From NCBI GenBank assembly GCA_018657495.1, contig JABHXA010000002.1, positions 69,472 to 133,471 of the forward strand: a stretch of DNA of 64,000 nucleotides. Direction: 5' to 3'. Made by a program: the position numbers and the translations under genes. The notes under the pieces are model-generated. The model did no database searches. It saw only the letters and a list, made by a program, of their open reading frames with translations, and was not told the origin of the DNA. This stretch comes from Fidelibacterota bacterium (lineage in GTDB: Bacteria > Fidelibacterota > Marinisomatia > SCGC-AAA003-L08 > JACNLC01). Below, piece by piece: positions 35,927 through 44,754 of this stretch (its first letter is position 1; each line of letters begins with the position of its first letter).

Positions 35927-36916
35927 TCACTTTTTGTGAACATAGTTAAAATTTTCATTTTTTAATATATCTAAATTGTTTGTCACCCAGGAAATGGTTT
36001 CTTCGATACCAGCATCAATATTTACGCTGTTCGTCCAATTCAATTGGATTTTTGCCTGACTGCTATCCAGTAAATAGGCTGAGTCTTTTCCGAGGCGATC
36101 CCCGACGATTTCAACATGTTTATGAAAATCAATATTCATTTTTGTGGCAATCTTTTCAACTAAACTCCGTATTGATATAATTTGACTTGTTGAAAAATGA
36201 AAGATGTCTCCCGGGTTTCCTTTTTGGCAAGCAAGTAGTGTACCATTGCAAACATCGCTGATGTGAATAAAAGACCTTTCCGAATGTCCACCGCCATGAA
36301 GACTTAGTTTCCTTCCAGTAAGAAAATATATTATTGTCCGTGGGATAATCCGGTATAATTGCTGTCCAGCTCCATATACATTGGCAGCTCGTGTGAATAT
36401 AACGGGGAAATTATATGTCTTAATAAAACTCATCAGACTCATATCTGCTGCGGCTCTTGAAACTGCATATGGAGTACTGGGATTGTAATTTGTATTCTCT
36501 TTGACCAATCCTGTGCAGTTTCCGTACACTTCTGGGGTAGAAATATGGATATATTTTTTAATGAATGAGCAATGTCGCAACTTATCGTGAAAATTAATCG
36601 TGGAGACTGTATTTGTCATAAACCAATTTTCCGGTTGATTCCAGCTTTCACCAACCATGCTCTGGGCGGCAAAATTGACGATATACTCCGGCTGAAAATC
36701 ATTAATAACCTGCATTATATCTTTTAGATGCAAATTAAGATCTAAACTATAAAATTTAAATCTGGAAAAAGATCTCCACTTATACGGCAGAAATACTGGT
36801 GATAGTTCACTACTTCGGCTGATGCCGACGACATCAAATCCTTCTAATAAGCAGTGTGTGACAAAGTGAGAACCTGAGAAAGAATTTGATCCGAGAATGA
36901 GAATCCTATTGCCCAT
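35927..36916 (-). CDS. NDP-sugar 4,6-dehydratase-like extended SDR
   Basis: 329 residues. N-terminal ILILGSNSFSGSHFVTHCL gives a GxxxxSG-like NAD motif. IVNFAAQSMVGESWNQPE and ISTPEVYGN resemble GDP-mannose and dTDP-glucose 4,6-dehydratases. The active site reads PYAVSRAAAD, with Arg where Lys usually stands in YxxxK. The C-terminal RSFIHISDVCNG is typical sugar-binding sequence. Beside the heptose-block genes it may act on an NDP-heptose, as DmhA-type GDP-heptose dehydratases do. This assignment is by context only. Confidence 0.75.
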   Translation of the reverse strand: MGNRILILGSNSFSGSHFVTHCLLEGFDVVGISRSSELSPVFLPYKWRSFSRFKFYSLDLNLHLKDIMQVINDFQPEYIVNFAAQSMVGESWNQPENWFMTNTVSTINFHDKLRHCSFIKKYIHISTPEVYGNCTGLVKENTNYNPSTPYAVSRAAADMSLMSFIKTYNFPVIFTRAANVYGAGQQLYRIIPRTIIYFLTGRKLSLHGGGHSERSFIHISDVCNGTLLACQKGNPGDIFHFSTSQIISIRSLVEKIATKMNIDFHKHVEIVGDRLGKDSAYLLDSSQAKIQLNWTNSVNIDAGIEETISWVTNNLDILKNENFNYVHKK

Positions 36917-36924
36917 AATGATAT

Positions 36925-37485
36925 TTACTTATTGGCTGATTCGAATATTATCAATTCAACAACTGCCAATAGCCAAATCTGATGGACATTTTCTATAATA
37001 TTATAATTCTCACTATGAATCCATAAATTCACATCACCGAGTTTCCTCAACGGATTATCAGGATTAAATCCTGAAAGGGTTATTATACTGTCAAATCCCT
37101 TTTTTCTGGCGGCGTGGCATCCATTCAAAATATTTTCAGACTGACCGCTGGAAGATACCGCAATCAATACATCATCTTTATCCCCATAATATTGAATGGC
37201 TTTTTCAACCCAGTATTCATAGCCAAAATCATTCCCAAAACACGTCAAAAGATTTGGCTCATTGAATGTGACACATCTCACCCCAGCACCTTTTGTTAAA
37301 TCAATGCTTACATGACTGGCGATGGAAGAACTGGCACCATTGCCGACAATAATTACTTTTTTGTTATTTTGAGATACGCGGATAAGGTTTTCCTTGATCT
37401 GATAAAGCTGATCGTTTAGCTTTGCATCTGGAATTATTTTTGAAGATAAATCAGTGAAAAATTTGTTTAAAAAGCTTTCTTTCAT
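36925..37485 (-). CDS. Phosphoheptose-isomerase-like SIS-domain protein (GmhA-like)
   Basis: 186 residues, one SIS domain. IIVGNGASSSIASHVSIDLTKGAG is the phosphate-sugar binding part, and AVSSSGQSENILNGCHAARKKG is the second half. Length and wording match GmhA, which isomerises sedoheptulose-7-phosphate to heptose-7-phosphate. The neighbours are an HldE-like kinase/nucleotidyltransferase (six bases upstream) and a GmhB-like phosphatase, completing an NDP-heptose route. Some SIS proteins of this type act on other ketose phosphates, so substrate confidence is moderate. Confidence 0.8.
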   Translation of the reverse strand: MKESFLNKFFTDLSSKIIPDAKLNDQLYQIKENLIRVSQNNKKVIIVGNGASSSIASHVSIDLTKGAGVRCVTFNEPNLLTCFGNDFGYEYWVEKAIQYYGDKDDVLIAVSSSGQSENILNGCHAARKKGFDSIITLSGFNPDNPLRKLGDVNLWIHSENYNIIENVHQIWLLAVVELIIFESANK

Positions 37486-37491
37486 ATATCC

Positions 37492-39006
37492 TTACTTAAG
37501 AAGCGCTTCAAGACTTCTAATTAAATTAACTTTGGTCACCTTGTTTTTATTACCAATAGTGGCGATTTTTTCTGCTGCGGCAAGATTACCCAGAAAAATT
37601 GATATATCTGTTGGTATACCCGATGCAAAACACAATGAAGAAATTGCAAGCAAAGAATCTCCCGCTCCAACTCTATCAACAATCTTTCCTGCATACGCTG
37701 GACAATTTATAAACTCATCGTCTCTATGAACTAATGAACCTGTATTTCCGCGAGTGATAATAGTGATATCAGATTTAAGCTTTTCATGCAGTTTTTGAGT
37801 AAGAACCTCGACAGAATCAGTTCTATTCCGATAGTCATGTCTTAACTCCCCTTCATGAATGCAGATACAATCAGCATATGAGTATTTCGAAATAGTATGA
37901 TAGCCAATATTTGATGCATTAATCTGAGTGTTTACAGCGAGGAATTTTGCATATTTTTCAAGAAATTTGACAATATCCGGTGTGATTAATCCATGTCCAT
38001 AATCAGTTACAATAACAGCATCATAATTTGAAATTTCTGTATCAAGGATATCAAGTATTTTAGATTCCTCACCATTTGATAATAACTCATCATTTATGTC
38101 ATAGACACCCAATGTTTTAGTTTTGGAATAATTATCAATAAAACGGGTTTTTAATATTGTTGGTGAATTCTTTTTTGAAATAAAGGATGTTTGAATGGCT
38201 GGGTCCAATGCTGAATTTATAAATTCGTCATGATCATCTCTGTCACCAATATAACTAACAATTTTTCCCTGCTCACAAAAATCTGAAATATGATTGGCTA
38301 CCGCCAGGATTCCACCTGCATATTTTTCAGAAAATAAGCGTTGGGTCACAAGAATGGGTTCTTTTCCAGATTTGCCAATTGTATCGCAGAAGATATATTC
38401 ATCAATAATTACTTCGCCAACTAATAAGACTTTTAGCGAGGAGAGTTTATCCAAATATGATTTTATTTTATCAATTGAGTATTTAGATTTTAATTTTTCA
38501 ATAAATATTTTTTGTTCATCCTTTAAGGGGGAAAAATGTTCATTTATCAAACTGGAAGAACTAAACGTATCATCACTTGTAAAAGCAATTTTACCACCAT
38601 TCGCTTTCACCGCATCTTCTTCCAAAATTATGTTGCCCGTTAAATCATCATCAGAATTTTTATAATCAGGTCCCTTAACATAAATATCAGGCTTTATAAT
38701 GTCGATTACTTCAATTGCGGTTGGATAAGAATTAACTAAAACAAAATCGACCATTTCCAAGGCAGAAATAGCTTCGGCTCGAAGGGCGCTGGTGAATGTT
38801 GGGCGGGAAGGACCTTTATTAACAAATCTATCAGGAGTAATTGTTACTACAAGAATATCTCCCATCGATGCTGCTTCATTAAAATATTTTATATGTCCGA
38901 TATGAAGTAAATCAAAAACACCGTGACAATGTACAATAATCTTCTCTTCTGGAAGAGAGTGAAGCTTTTTCTCAATTTCTTGTATGGAATGTATTTTACT
39001 AATTAT
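37492..39006 (-). CDS. Domain-swapped HldE-like protein: nucleotidyltransferase + PfkB kinase (rare start codon)
   Basis: About 504 residues if it begins at ATA 39006 or ATT 39003. The first ATG is at 38865, but upstream codons encode HCHGVFDLLHIGHIKYF, the HIGH nucleotide-binding motif of RfaE/HldE cytidylyltransferase domains, so the true start lies upstream. The frame is closed by TAA at 39018-39016, and no ATG, GTG or TTG lies between. AAGAG sits six bases before the ATT. The second half (from about residue 185) is a PfkB sugar kinase with YAGGILAVANH, IVTDYGHGL and DRVGAGDSL (catalytic Asp). E. coli HldE has the kinase first and the nucleotidyltransferase second; here the order is reversed. 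It would phosphorylate and activate a heptose phosphate. Confidence 0.78.
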   Translation of the reverse strand: MISKIHSIQEIEKKLHSLPEEKIIVHCHGVFDLLHIGHIKYFNEAASMGDILVVTITPDRFVNKGPSRPTFTSALRAEAISALEMVDFVLVNSYPTAIEVIDIIKPDIYVKGPDYKNSDDDLTGNIILEEDAVKANGGKIAFTSDDTFSSSSLINEHFSPLKDEQKIFIEKLKSKYSIDKIKSYLDKLSSLKVLLVGEVIIDEYIFCDTIGKSGKEPILVTQRLFSEKYAGGILAVANHISDFCEQGKIVSYIGDRDDHDEFINSALDPAIQTSFISKKNSPTILKTRFIDNYSKTKTLGVYDINDELLSNGEESKILDILDTEISNYDAVIVTDYGHGLITPDIVKFLEKYAKFLAVNTQINASNIGYHTISKYSYADCICIHEGELRHDYRNRTDSVEVLTQKLHEKLKSDITIITRGNTGSLVHRDDEFINCPAYAGKIVDRVGAGDSLLAISSLCFASGIPTDISIFLGNLAAAEKIATIGNKNKVTKVNLIRSLEALLK

Positions 39007-39122
39007 TAACTCTTGTTAGTATGTTATTATTTTTGCAATTATAATTTTAAATACCCTTGAATTCAATGGATTATAAACTATGAAATTTTATAATAATTAA
39101 TTTAGCAATCAATGCCTACATT

Positions 39123-39680
39123 TTACTTGTTAATTATCAGATTTCTCATAAACATTTTCAAGTCTGGAAAATGATAATTGGCAATTTCCTGCAGGCGAGG
39201 AGAATCACCTAAATAAACTGTCACCAGGCCTTGCGATAATCCAAGTCTAATATCGGACAATGAGTCTCCAATAAATATAGATTTTTTTAATTGGATATCC
39301 GGAAATTGCTGAATTGATCTTTGTAACATACCAGGATTTGGTTTTCGACAATTGCAATTATTTTCCTGCAAATGCGGACAGCAATATATTGAGTCGATTT
39401 CTCCATCAACATTTTGGATCGTATTTATCATAATATTATGCAAGTTGATTAGATCGCTAATTGTCATTAGCTTCTTCCCGATACCCTGTTGATTGCTTAT
39501 GATTATCACTCTAGAAAAGATAGTATTTAAAATTTGAAATATCTTGGGTATATCGATTAGAAAGTAAAAACTGCTCCAATCGCGAACATAATCACTGTCA
39601 ATTTTTTTATTAATAACTCCATCTCTATCAAGGAATAATGTCCAACCATCACTTACATGTATTTTTCTCTCTGTCTGCAT
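39123..39680 (-). CDS. D-glycero-manno-heptose 1,7-bisphosphate phosphatase-like (GmhB-like HAD)
   Basis: 185 residues, HAD-IIIA class. FLDRDGVINKK is motif I, IISNQQGIGKK motif II, and CRKPNPGML with FIGDSLSDI motifs III and IV. The zinc loop is present as CCPHLQENNCNC (three to four Cys and one His), diagnostic of GmhB. It removes the 7-phosphate of heptose-1,7-bisphosphate. The ATG at 39680 overlaps the YfhO gene stop (ATGA); a TTG one codon earlier is ignored. Together with the HldE-like and GmhA-like genes it supplies NDP-heptose. Confidence 0.85.
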   Translation of the reverse strand: MQTERKIHVSDGWTLFLDRDGVINKKIDSDYVRDWSSFYFLIDIPKIFQILNTIFSRVIIISNQQGIGKKLMTISDLINLHNIMINTIQNVDGEIDSIYCCPHLQENNCNCRKPNPGMLQRSIQQFPDIQLKKSIFIGDSLSDIRLGLSQGLVTVYLGDSPRLQEIANYHFPDLKMFMRNLIINK

Positions 39681-42097
39681 CAAAACCGTCTGGTGATTTG
39701 ATTTAATAGTTTTTTGTTTCTTTCCAGTAAAATAAGCATAATATAAATAACAACGGAAAGAATCGATATAATGAATCCAATTTTTAAAAGTTTGGGCTGG
39801 TATGATAATTCAATATTATAACTACCACTTTCCAGGGGTAAACCAGTAAAACCACAATTCACAAGAAATAATTGCCGGGTTTCGCCATTTACTTTCACAT
39901 TCCAACCGCTGTCAAATGGAATTGATAGGAAAAGAATTTTTCTTGTATTTAGGGATATATCCCCAATTATTGATTCGGGAGTAAAGTGCGATACAACAAG
40001 AGTATCGGATTGCAATTTTTTAATATAATCTTTAAAGTTTTTTACAAGGAACTCCTGATTTAATTCTAGATCATCAATACTGGTAAAATTATCAAAATAA
40101 GATTCTGTGTCCTCCTCAATAATACAGGCTTTAACTGTTGCAAGATCTTTTTGATTAATAGGTAATTTGTTAAATATTTCCTTTTCAAGAATACGGTCGT
40201 AAGTAGAGCCAAACGGCGTGAAGAACAAATTTTTTAATATTTTTATACTATCGAGAGTGGCGATTTCCTGATAACCATAACCAAGTGACTTAGGCTTTAG
40301 ATCTTTACTTAAAATATATTTTACGTTCATAACAGATTGTAGAATTGGTCTTGATCCAAGACCCCGTGCCCATCGCGAACGAAATTCGCTGCCAATTGGA
40401 ATAATCTCAAAATCTTGTAAAAAATTGATATAACTTTTTTGATTGAATGAGTCATAAGATGAGGTGCCAAAATAATCCTGAACCATACCATCATTCATGC
40501 TCTTATGCATTGCCGGGGAAGATGAATAATCTTTCTCAAGTCTGAAAAATCCATTGTCATTGGATTTTAAGTATTTCACTGCATCAATAGTATAATCATA
40601 ATACCCTTTGTCATTAAAAAAATCGGAGGCCGTTGATGCGGCTCTTTGATTGACAGTTATATTAGTGAAATAAACGATTTCAAATCCTACAGCAACTAAT
40701 ATAATCGATAACGTAACTTCCTTGGGAAGGTATTTAGTTGCAATGAGAACAAGTACATATATCATTACTAATGCTCTTACAATTAACAACAACCTTTGAT
40801 CTATGTACTCCTGTGTTGGAAAGAAATTGTGTACGCTTAACAATAACTGTAAAACACAGAAAGTTATTATTAGCAGTATGAAATTTATTTTAGTATTGAG
40901 GATGTTCGTCAGGGCGATGGCAGACCCGATCATCACAAATATGGAAATAATAAATGAGAGTGATCTAAAATAATCACCGGTAAATAGCCAGAATGCATGC
41001 CGAAAGATAGGGAATAGGGTCATGATTGAGAATACCGTAAATAAAACAAAAAATATTCTCTTGATCCTGTCCTGTGAATGAACTATCAATTGGGGAAGTA
41101 ATATTAGATTTAGAACTCCGCAATAAAACATCGGTGCTTCAAAATAATTATTCCATCCTTTGAAATCACTTCCAGTCCCTAATAAATCGTTTGAAAAGAA
41201 TCTCATAATTGATGTTAATAGCTGGTTTAGGTCTATGATGGTTAAATTATGGAATGAAGCTAAAACGCTGAAATTTGATGAATCTCCTCCTACTCGTGGA
41301 CTTTCCAAATATTGTAACGCATTTGGGAAAAGAAATACAGCACTAACTAAAACACCAAGAAGATATAATGGGATAAACTTTCCAATTAATCTAATAAGTC
41401 CTTTAATTTGAAAACCATTATTATAGTAATATCTCATTATTAGATAAAGAAACGAGATAATGCCGTAAATGTATAAATTGAAGGAATAATAAGCTCCGAA
41501 TAAAAAGAAAGGAATTGGCAGTATAAAATATTTTTTATTCTGGTAAAATAATTCCAGGGCAAAAAGCAAAAGAGCCACATGAGCTGCTTCAGTTGAGCAA
41601 TTTAGCCATGAACCTCCAATGATATTGTATGATGAGAAGGAATAAAATATGCCGCCAAATATTGAAGAAATATTTGACATTTTTAACAGTTTTAGGTACA
41701 AAAAGAAAAATATCCCGCCAATAAATATTTTTAAAATTTCAACATATGCTATGACAAAAACTAGATATGGAGCGCCAAATAGATACAAAATAAAATTAAA
41801 TGGATCTCCAATTGAAAATGGATAGATATTTTGTCCCATGCCCTGATTAAATGACCATCCGGGAACGCCGTATTCTCTAAGATATTGTGAGATGTGATAA
41901 AATTTTGGCAGGGAAGCGTTCAGAGTATCGCTGCCAATATCATGGAATAGATATAGTTTTTGGAATGTTAGAAAATCCCAAAATACGAATAGAACAATGC
42001 CTGAAATCAACCAAATGAGTGTATAGAGAGGCCTATTAGATATATAGTTATTTATACCAGCATTAATCCATTTTAACGATCTGATAATCATTTTCAT
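39680..42097 (-). CDS. YfhO-family GT-C-like membrane protein (copy 2)
   Basis: 805 residues. About 12 membrane helices, then an extracytoplasmic domain from about residue 490 and a final helix near 775-795. The first external loop has DIGSDTLNA and PGWSFNQGMGQNIYPF, and the C-terminal region has GWNVKVNGE and FTGLPLESGSYN. These match copy 1 at 13.9-16.4 kb, so the two are paralogs with probably different sugar or acceptor choice. It is the first gene of the minus-strand island; its promoter must lie in the 42.1-42.3 kb region shared with the TetR gene. Transfer of a lipid-linked sugar outside the membrane is inferred from YfhO of Bacillus. Confidence 0.8.
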   Translation of the reverse strand: MKMIIRSLKWINAGINNYISNRPLYTLIWLISGIVLFVFWDFLTFQKLYLFHDIGSDTLNASLPKFYHISQYLREYGVPGWSFNQGMGQNIYPFSIGDPFNFILYLFGAPYLVFVIAYVEILKIFIGGIFFFLYLKLLKMSNISSIFGGIFYSFSSYNIIGGSWLNCSTEAAHVALLLFALELFYQNKKYFILPIPFFLFGAYYSFNLYIYGIISFLYLIMRYYYNNGFQIKGLIRLIGKFIPLYLLGVLVSAVFLFPNALQYLESPRVGGDSSNFSVLASFHNLTIIDLNQLLTSIMRFFSNDLLGTGSDFKGWNNYFEAPMFYCGVLNLILLPQLIVHSQDRIKRIFFVLFTVFSIMTLFPIFRHAFWLFTGDYFRSLSFIISIFVMIGSAIALTNILNTKINFILLIITFCVLQLLLSVHNFFPTQEYIDQRLLLIVRALVMIYVLVLIATKYLPKEVTLSIILVAVGFEIVYFTNITVNQRAASTASDFFNDKGYYDYTIDAVKYLKSNDNGFFRLEKDYSSSPAMHKSMNDGMVQDYFGTSSYDSFNQKSYINFLQDFEIIPIGSEFRSRWARGLGSRPILQSVMNVKYILSKDLKPKSLGYGYQEIATLDSIKILKNLFFTPFGSTYDRILEKEIFNKLPINQKDLATVKACIIEEDTESYFDNFTSIDDLELNQEFLVKNFKDYIKKLQSDTLVVSHFTPESIIGDISLNTRKILFLSIPFDSGWNVKVNGETRQLFLVNCGFTGLPLESGSYNIELSYQPKLLKIGFIISILSVVIYIMLILLERNKKLLNQITRRF

Positions 42098-42306
42098 CGG
42101 ATTTTACAGTTTTTAAAATATATGTTTCTCACGTAGCACAATATAAAATTGATAGGTATCAAATACTCTCCGGTTAATAAATAAAAATAAGGCAAATTTA
42201 TGAAAGGTTTAACCTGTAACGAAATATTTGAATAATTGTATTTGAAACAAATATAAAATCAATTGTAATTTATGACTGACTAGATAGTCAATAATAAAGA
42301 AATTTG
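42098..42306. promoter_or_regulatory. Divergent promoter region between the glycan island and the TetR operon
   Basis: About 209 AT-rich bases between two divergent transcription units. The plus side contains TTGAAA (42242-42247) and TAATTT (42266-42271) about 18 bases apart, a weak sigma-70-type candidate just ahead of the palindrome at 42273-42290. A short palindrome AGGTTTAACCT lies at 42205-42215. No firm promoter can be named for the minus-strand island. Confidence 0.35.
42273..42290. promoter_or_regulatory. Palindromic operator candidate for the TetR regulator
   Basis: An 18-base inverted repeat, TGACT-GA-CTAG-AT-AGTCA, with matched 5-base arms and a central CTAG. It ends 16 bases before the ATG of the TetR gene and directly follows a possible -10 element. 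Position and symmetry are what is expected of an autoregulatory TetR-family operator. If bound, it would control the four-gene export operon. Confidence 0.6.
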
Positions 42307-42891
42307 ATGCCAAGAACAAAAAAACAATTCGAATCAATGAGAGAAAAGAGCCGAAGATCCATTATGGATTCGGCAATTAAATTATTTGCAACCCAGGGGT
42401 ATCACACAACGACTATGGAAGGTATTGCTCGAGAAGCAAATATTTCAAAAGGTCTAATCTATAATTATTTTTCCAGCAAAGAAACACTGCTATCAGAGGT
42501 CATCCATGAAGGGTTATCAGTTATTGAATCACTGGCTGACCGAAATACTGAAATAAGTGCTAAAGAAAGACTAAAAAATGAAATAGAAGTAATTTTCTTC
42601 AGTCTGGATTCTAATTATGAATACTGGAAATTCTTTTCGCAAATCCTCTTCCAACCAGAAATATCTGAGTTATATCGAAAAGACTTAGAGAAAGTATTCA
42701 TGGAGCAGATAGACTGCCTGACTTCAATATTTATCGAAATGAAAGATCCTGCACCAAGGTTAAAAGCTCTCTCGATTGGGGCAACATTAGACGGCATAGG
42801 ATTCCATCTTGCCATTGATCCAGATTATCCCCTTAATGAGATGAAAAATTATTTAATAAAGCAATTTTGTACAAAGGGAAATATTCAATGA
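42307..42891 (+). CDS. TetR-family transcriptional regulator
   Basis: 194 residues. The N-terminal helix-turn-helix region (about 12-58) has SAIKLFATQGYHTTTMEGIA, then NISKGLIYNYFSSKETLL, a textbook TetR pattern. The C-terminal ligand-binding half is variable, as usual. The ATG at 42307 is used; a TTG directly precedes it. The stop overlaps the start of the LolA-like gene (ATGA), so regulator and exporter genes are in one operon. It probably represses itself through the palindrome at 42273-42290 and responds to a lipophilic ligand; the ligand is unknown. Confidence 0.88.
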   Translation: MPRTKKQFESMREKSRRSIMDSAIKLFATQGYHTTTMEGIAREANISKGLIYNYFSSKETLLSEVIHEGLSVIESLADRNTEISAKERLKNEIEVIFFSLDSNYEYWKFFSQILFQPEISELYRKDLEKVFMEQIDCLTSIFIEMKDPAPRLKALSIGATLDGIGFHLAIDPDYPLNEMKNYLIKQFCTKGNIQ

Positions 42892-43616
42892 AGAATGCCA
42901 TTGGACTAATTCTATTATCTGCACTAGTAGCCAACGATATTTCTGCTGAGGCTCTCCTCGATTCGATGACAGCCGTAATTTCTCCAGAAAATGTTAAATC
43001 TACAGTTTTGCAAGTTATTCAAACATCATCAGGTAAGGAAAGAACATTCGAGTACGAATCCTTTTCATCTGAAAAAGGAAAAAATGTTCTTCTCAAATAT
43101 ACCAAACCCAAAAAAGTGAAGGACAATGCATTTTTAATGAAAAATAATGCCGATGATCTCTGGGTCTATTTTCCACGGACTCGTCGAATAAGAAAACTTG
43201 CATCTCATTACAAGAATCAGAAAGTACAAGGGAGCGATTTTTCATATGAAGATTTTTCAGGAGGTGAAACCTGGAAAGAGGATTTTAATATAAAAAGACT
43301 TCAGGACAATAATGATAATTATGTACTGGAGTTTACACCAAAACCAGATGTGAATTCATCTTACAAATCAATGACTGCATATTTACAGAAATCTGATTAT
43401 TACCCAGTCAAAATCGATTATTTTGATAAAACAGGTTCTCATTTAAAAACACTGCTTCTGAAAGATATAATATCTGTCGAAAACATTCCTACATCTATGG
43501 TGATGGAAATGGTAAACCATATTGAAGGTACGAGAACCAGAATGGAAACCATTGCTATAACCTATGATATTTCCTTCCCTGATGATTTCTTTACTGAAAG
43601 AAATATGAGAAAGTAG
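42888..43616 (+). CDS. LolA-like outer-membrane lipoprotein-sorting-type protein
   Basis: 242 residues with a signal peptide (MKNAIGLILLSALVANDISA). The body is an incomplete-barrel type sequence: LLKYTKPKKVKDNAFLMKN, DDLWVYFPRTRRIRKLAS, QGSDFSYEDFSG and KSDYYPVKIDYFDKTG. These are typical of the LolA-like proteins encoded next to HAE3/MMPL-type RND exporters. The start at 42888 is chosen because ATG overlaps the TetR stop and has AAAGGGAAA upstream. The protein probably carries a lipid-like substrate across the periplasm for the exporter two genes downstream. Confidence 0.8.
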   Translation: MKNAIGLILLSALVANDISAEALLDSMTAVISPENVKSTVLQVIQTSSGKERTFEYESFSSEKGKNVLLKYTKPKKVKDNAFLMKNNADDLWVYFPRTRRIRKLASHYKNQKVQGSDFSYEDFSGGETWKEDFNIKRLQDNNDNYVLEFTPKPDVNSSYKSMTAYLQKSDYYPVKIDYFDKTGSHLKTLLLKDIISVENIPTSMVMEMVNHIEGTRTRMETIAITYDISFPDDFFTERNMRK

Positions 43617-43623
43617 ATTTAAA

Positions 43624-44733
43624 ATGTCAAAACGATTCTTATTGATTCCCTTTTTAATATTTCCGCTTTTCAGCCAACTCGATTATTCAGGTTATTTTGA
43701 ATCTGAATTAGACGTTGTAGATTTAAAAACATCATATTACTACGGGTATAACAAACTTAGGATTGATCTTGAAAACAGTTTTGAGATTGGTTCACTTTAC
43801 GGTTCAATTATTGGTTTTCAATATTGGGGTAAGTCAAATTTTTTAATTTCTGATTTTATCGATTTAGAGATACAGGATGAGCAAAGCTTTTCTTTTGGCG
43901 ATACTTTATATCTGGATAACCTGTTTCTCGACTTATTCACAGAATTTGGAGAATTTATTATTGGAAGGCAGCCATTATCAGTTGGTGTTGGTTATGTATG
44001 GAACCCAATGGATATTTTTAACCAAAAAGACATCCTCGACCCATCATATGAATTAGGAGCATCAGATGCATTCAGATGGATGTTTAACACATCATTGATC
44101 ACGACAGATCTGATTTTGAGTCCGTCCGATCATGGTCATCGTCTTGATATTTATTCTTCCATTAAAGGGACTTTGGGCAGATTTGATATCACTGGATCCG
44201 CATTTCAGTATTCGGTCCAAGATATTTCATTCTTAGAAAATGAAGAAATATCCGGTATTGGGTTTGCATGTACCGGCGAGGTGTTTGGGGTTGGGTTATG
44301 GACTGAGTATACCCAAAATGATAACAAATCTTTACATTACTCCTTTAATGAGTGGGTAGCTGGTTTAGATTATACGACGACTAATTCCATGTACTTTTTG
44401 ATTGAGAGATATCACAATGATGATGGTGCGTCATGGGAAAATGGATATTCTGATGAATCATTAATATTATATATGCAGGGTCAAGTTAGATCATTATCAC
44501 GAAACTATCTCATGGTGCATACATCTTATCCATTCAATCACTGGGCAACCTGTTCATCTTCATACCTTAAAAATCTTGAGGATGACAGTAAAATACTCTC
44601 TATCCAAGTTGGTTTAAGTATTCTAGAGAATTTAGATATATTATCAACATTTTATCTATTTGACGGTGTTACACATTCCGAGTTCGGTATTCAGGAATCT
44701 GCATTAAGTATTCGAATGAATATATATTTTTAA
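43624..44733 (+). CDS. Predicted outer-membrane beta-barrel protein
   Basis: 369 residues with an N-terminal signal peptide (about residues 1-18). The rest alternates hydrophobic and polar residues with many aromatic girdle positions, for example SLYGSIIGFQYWG, GEFIIGRQPLSVGVGYVWNP and a C-terminal strand ending in IRMNIYF, where the terminal aromatic fits barrel insertion by BAM. No named family is certain; the GRQPLSVG stretch recalls DUF1302-like or porin-like proteins found with RND exporters. It lies between the LolA-like gene (seven bases) and the exporter gene (21 bases), so it may form the outer-membrane part of the pathway. Confidence 0.65.
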   Translation: MSKRFLLIPFLIFPLFSQLDYSGYFESELDVVDLKTSYYYGYNKLRIDLENSFEIGSLYGSIIGFQYWGKSNFLISDFIDLEIQDEQSFSFGDTLYLDNLFLDLFTEFGEFIIGRQPLSVGVGYVWNPMDIFNQKDILDPSYELGASDAFRWMFNTSLITTDLILSPSDHGHRLDIYSSIKGTLGRFDITGSAFQYSVQDISFLENEEISGIGFACTGEVFGVGLWTEYTQNDNKSLHYSFNEWVAGLDYTTTNSMYFLIERYHNDDGASWENGYSDESLILYMQGQVRSLSRNYLMVHTSYPFNHWATCSSSYLKNLEDDSKILSIQVGLSILENLDILSTFYLFDGVTHSEFGIQESALSIRMNIYF

Positions 44734-44754
44734 TATCAAATTAGCAGGCTTATT

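Noticed and set aside
42205..42215. Palindrome AGGTTTAACCT upstream of the TetR gene
   Set aside because: Short and common by chance; the longer palindrome at 42273-42290 is better placed.
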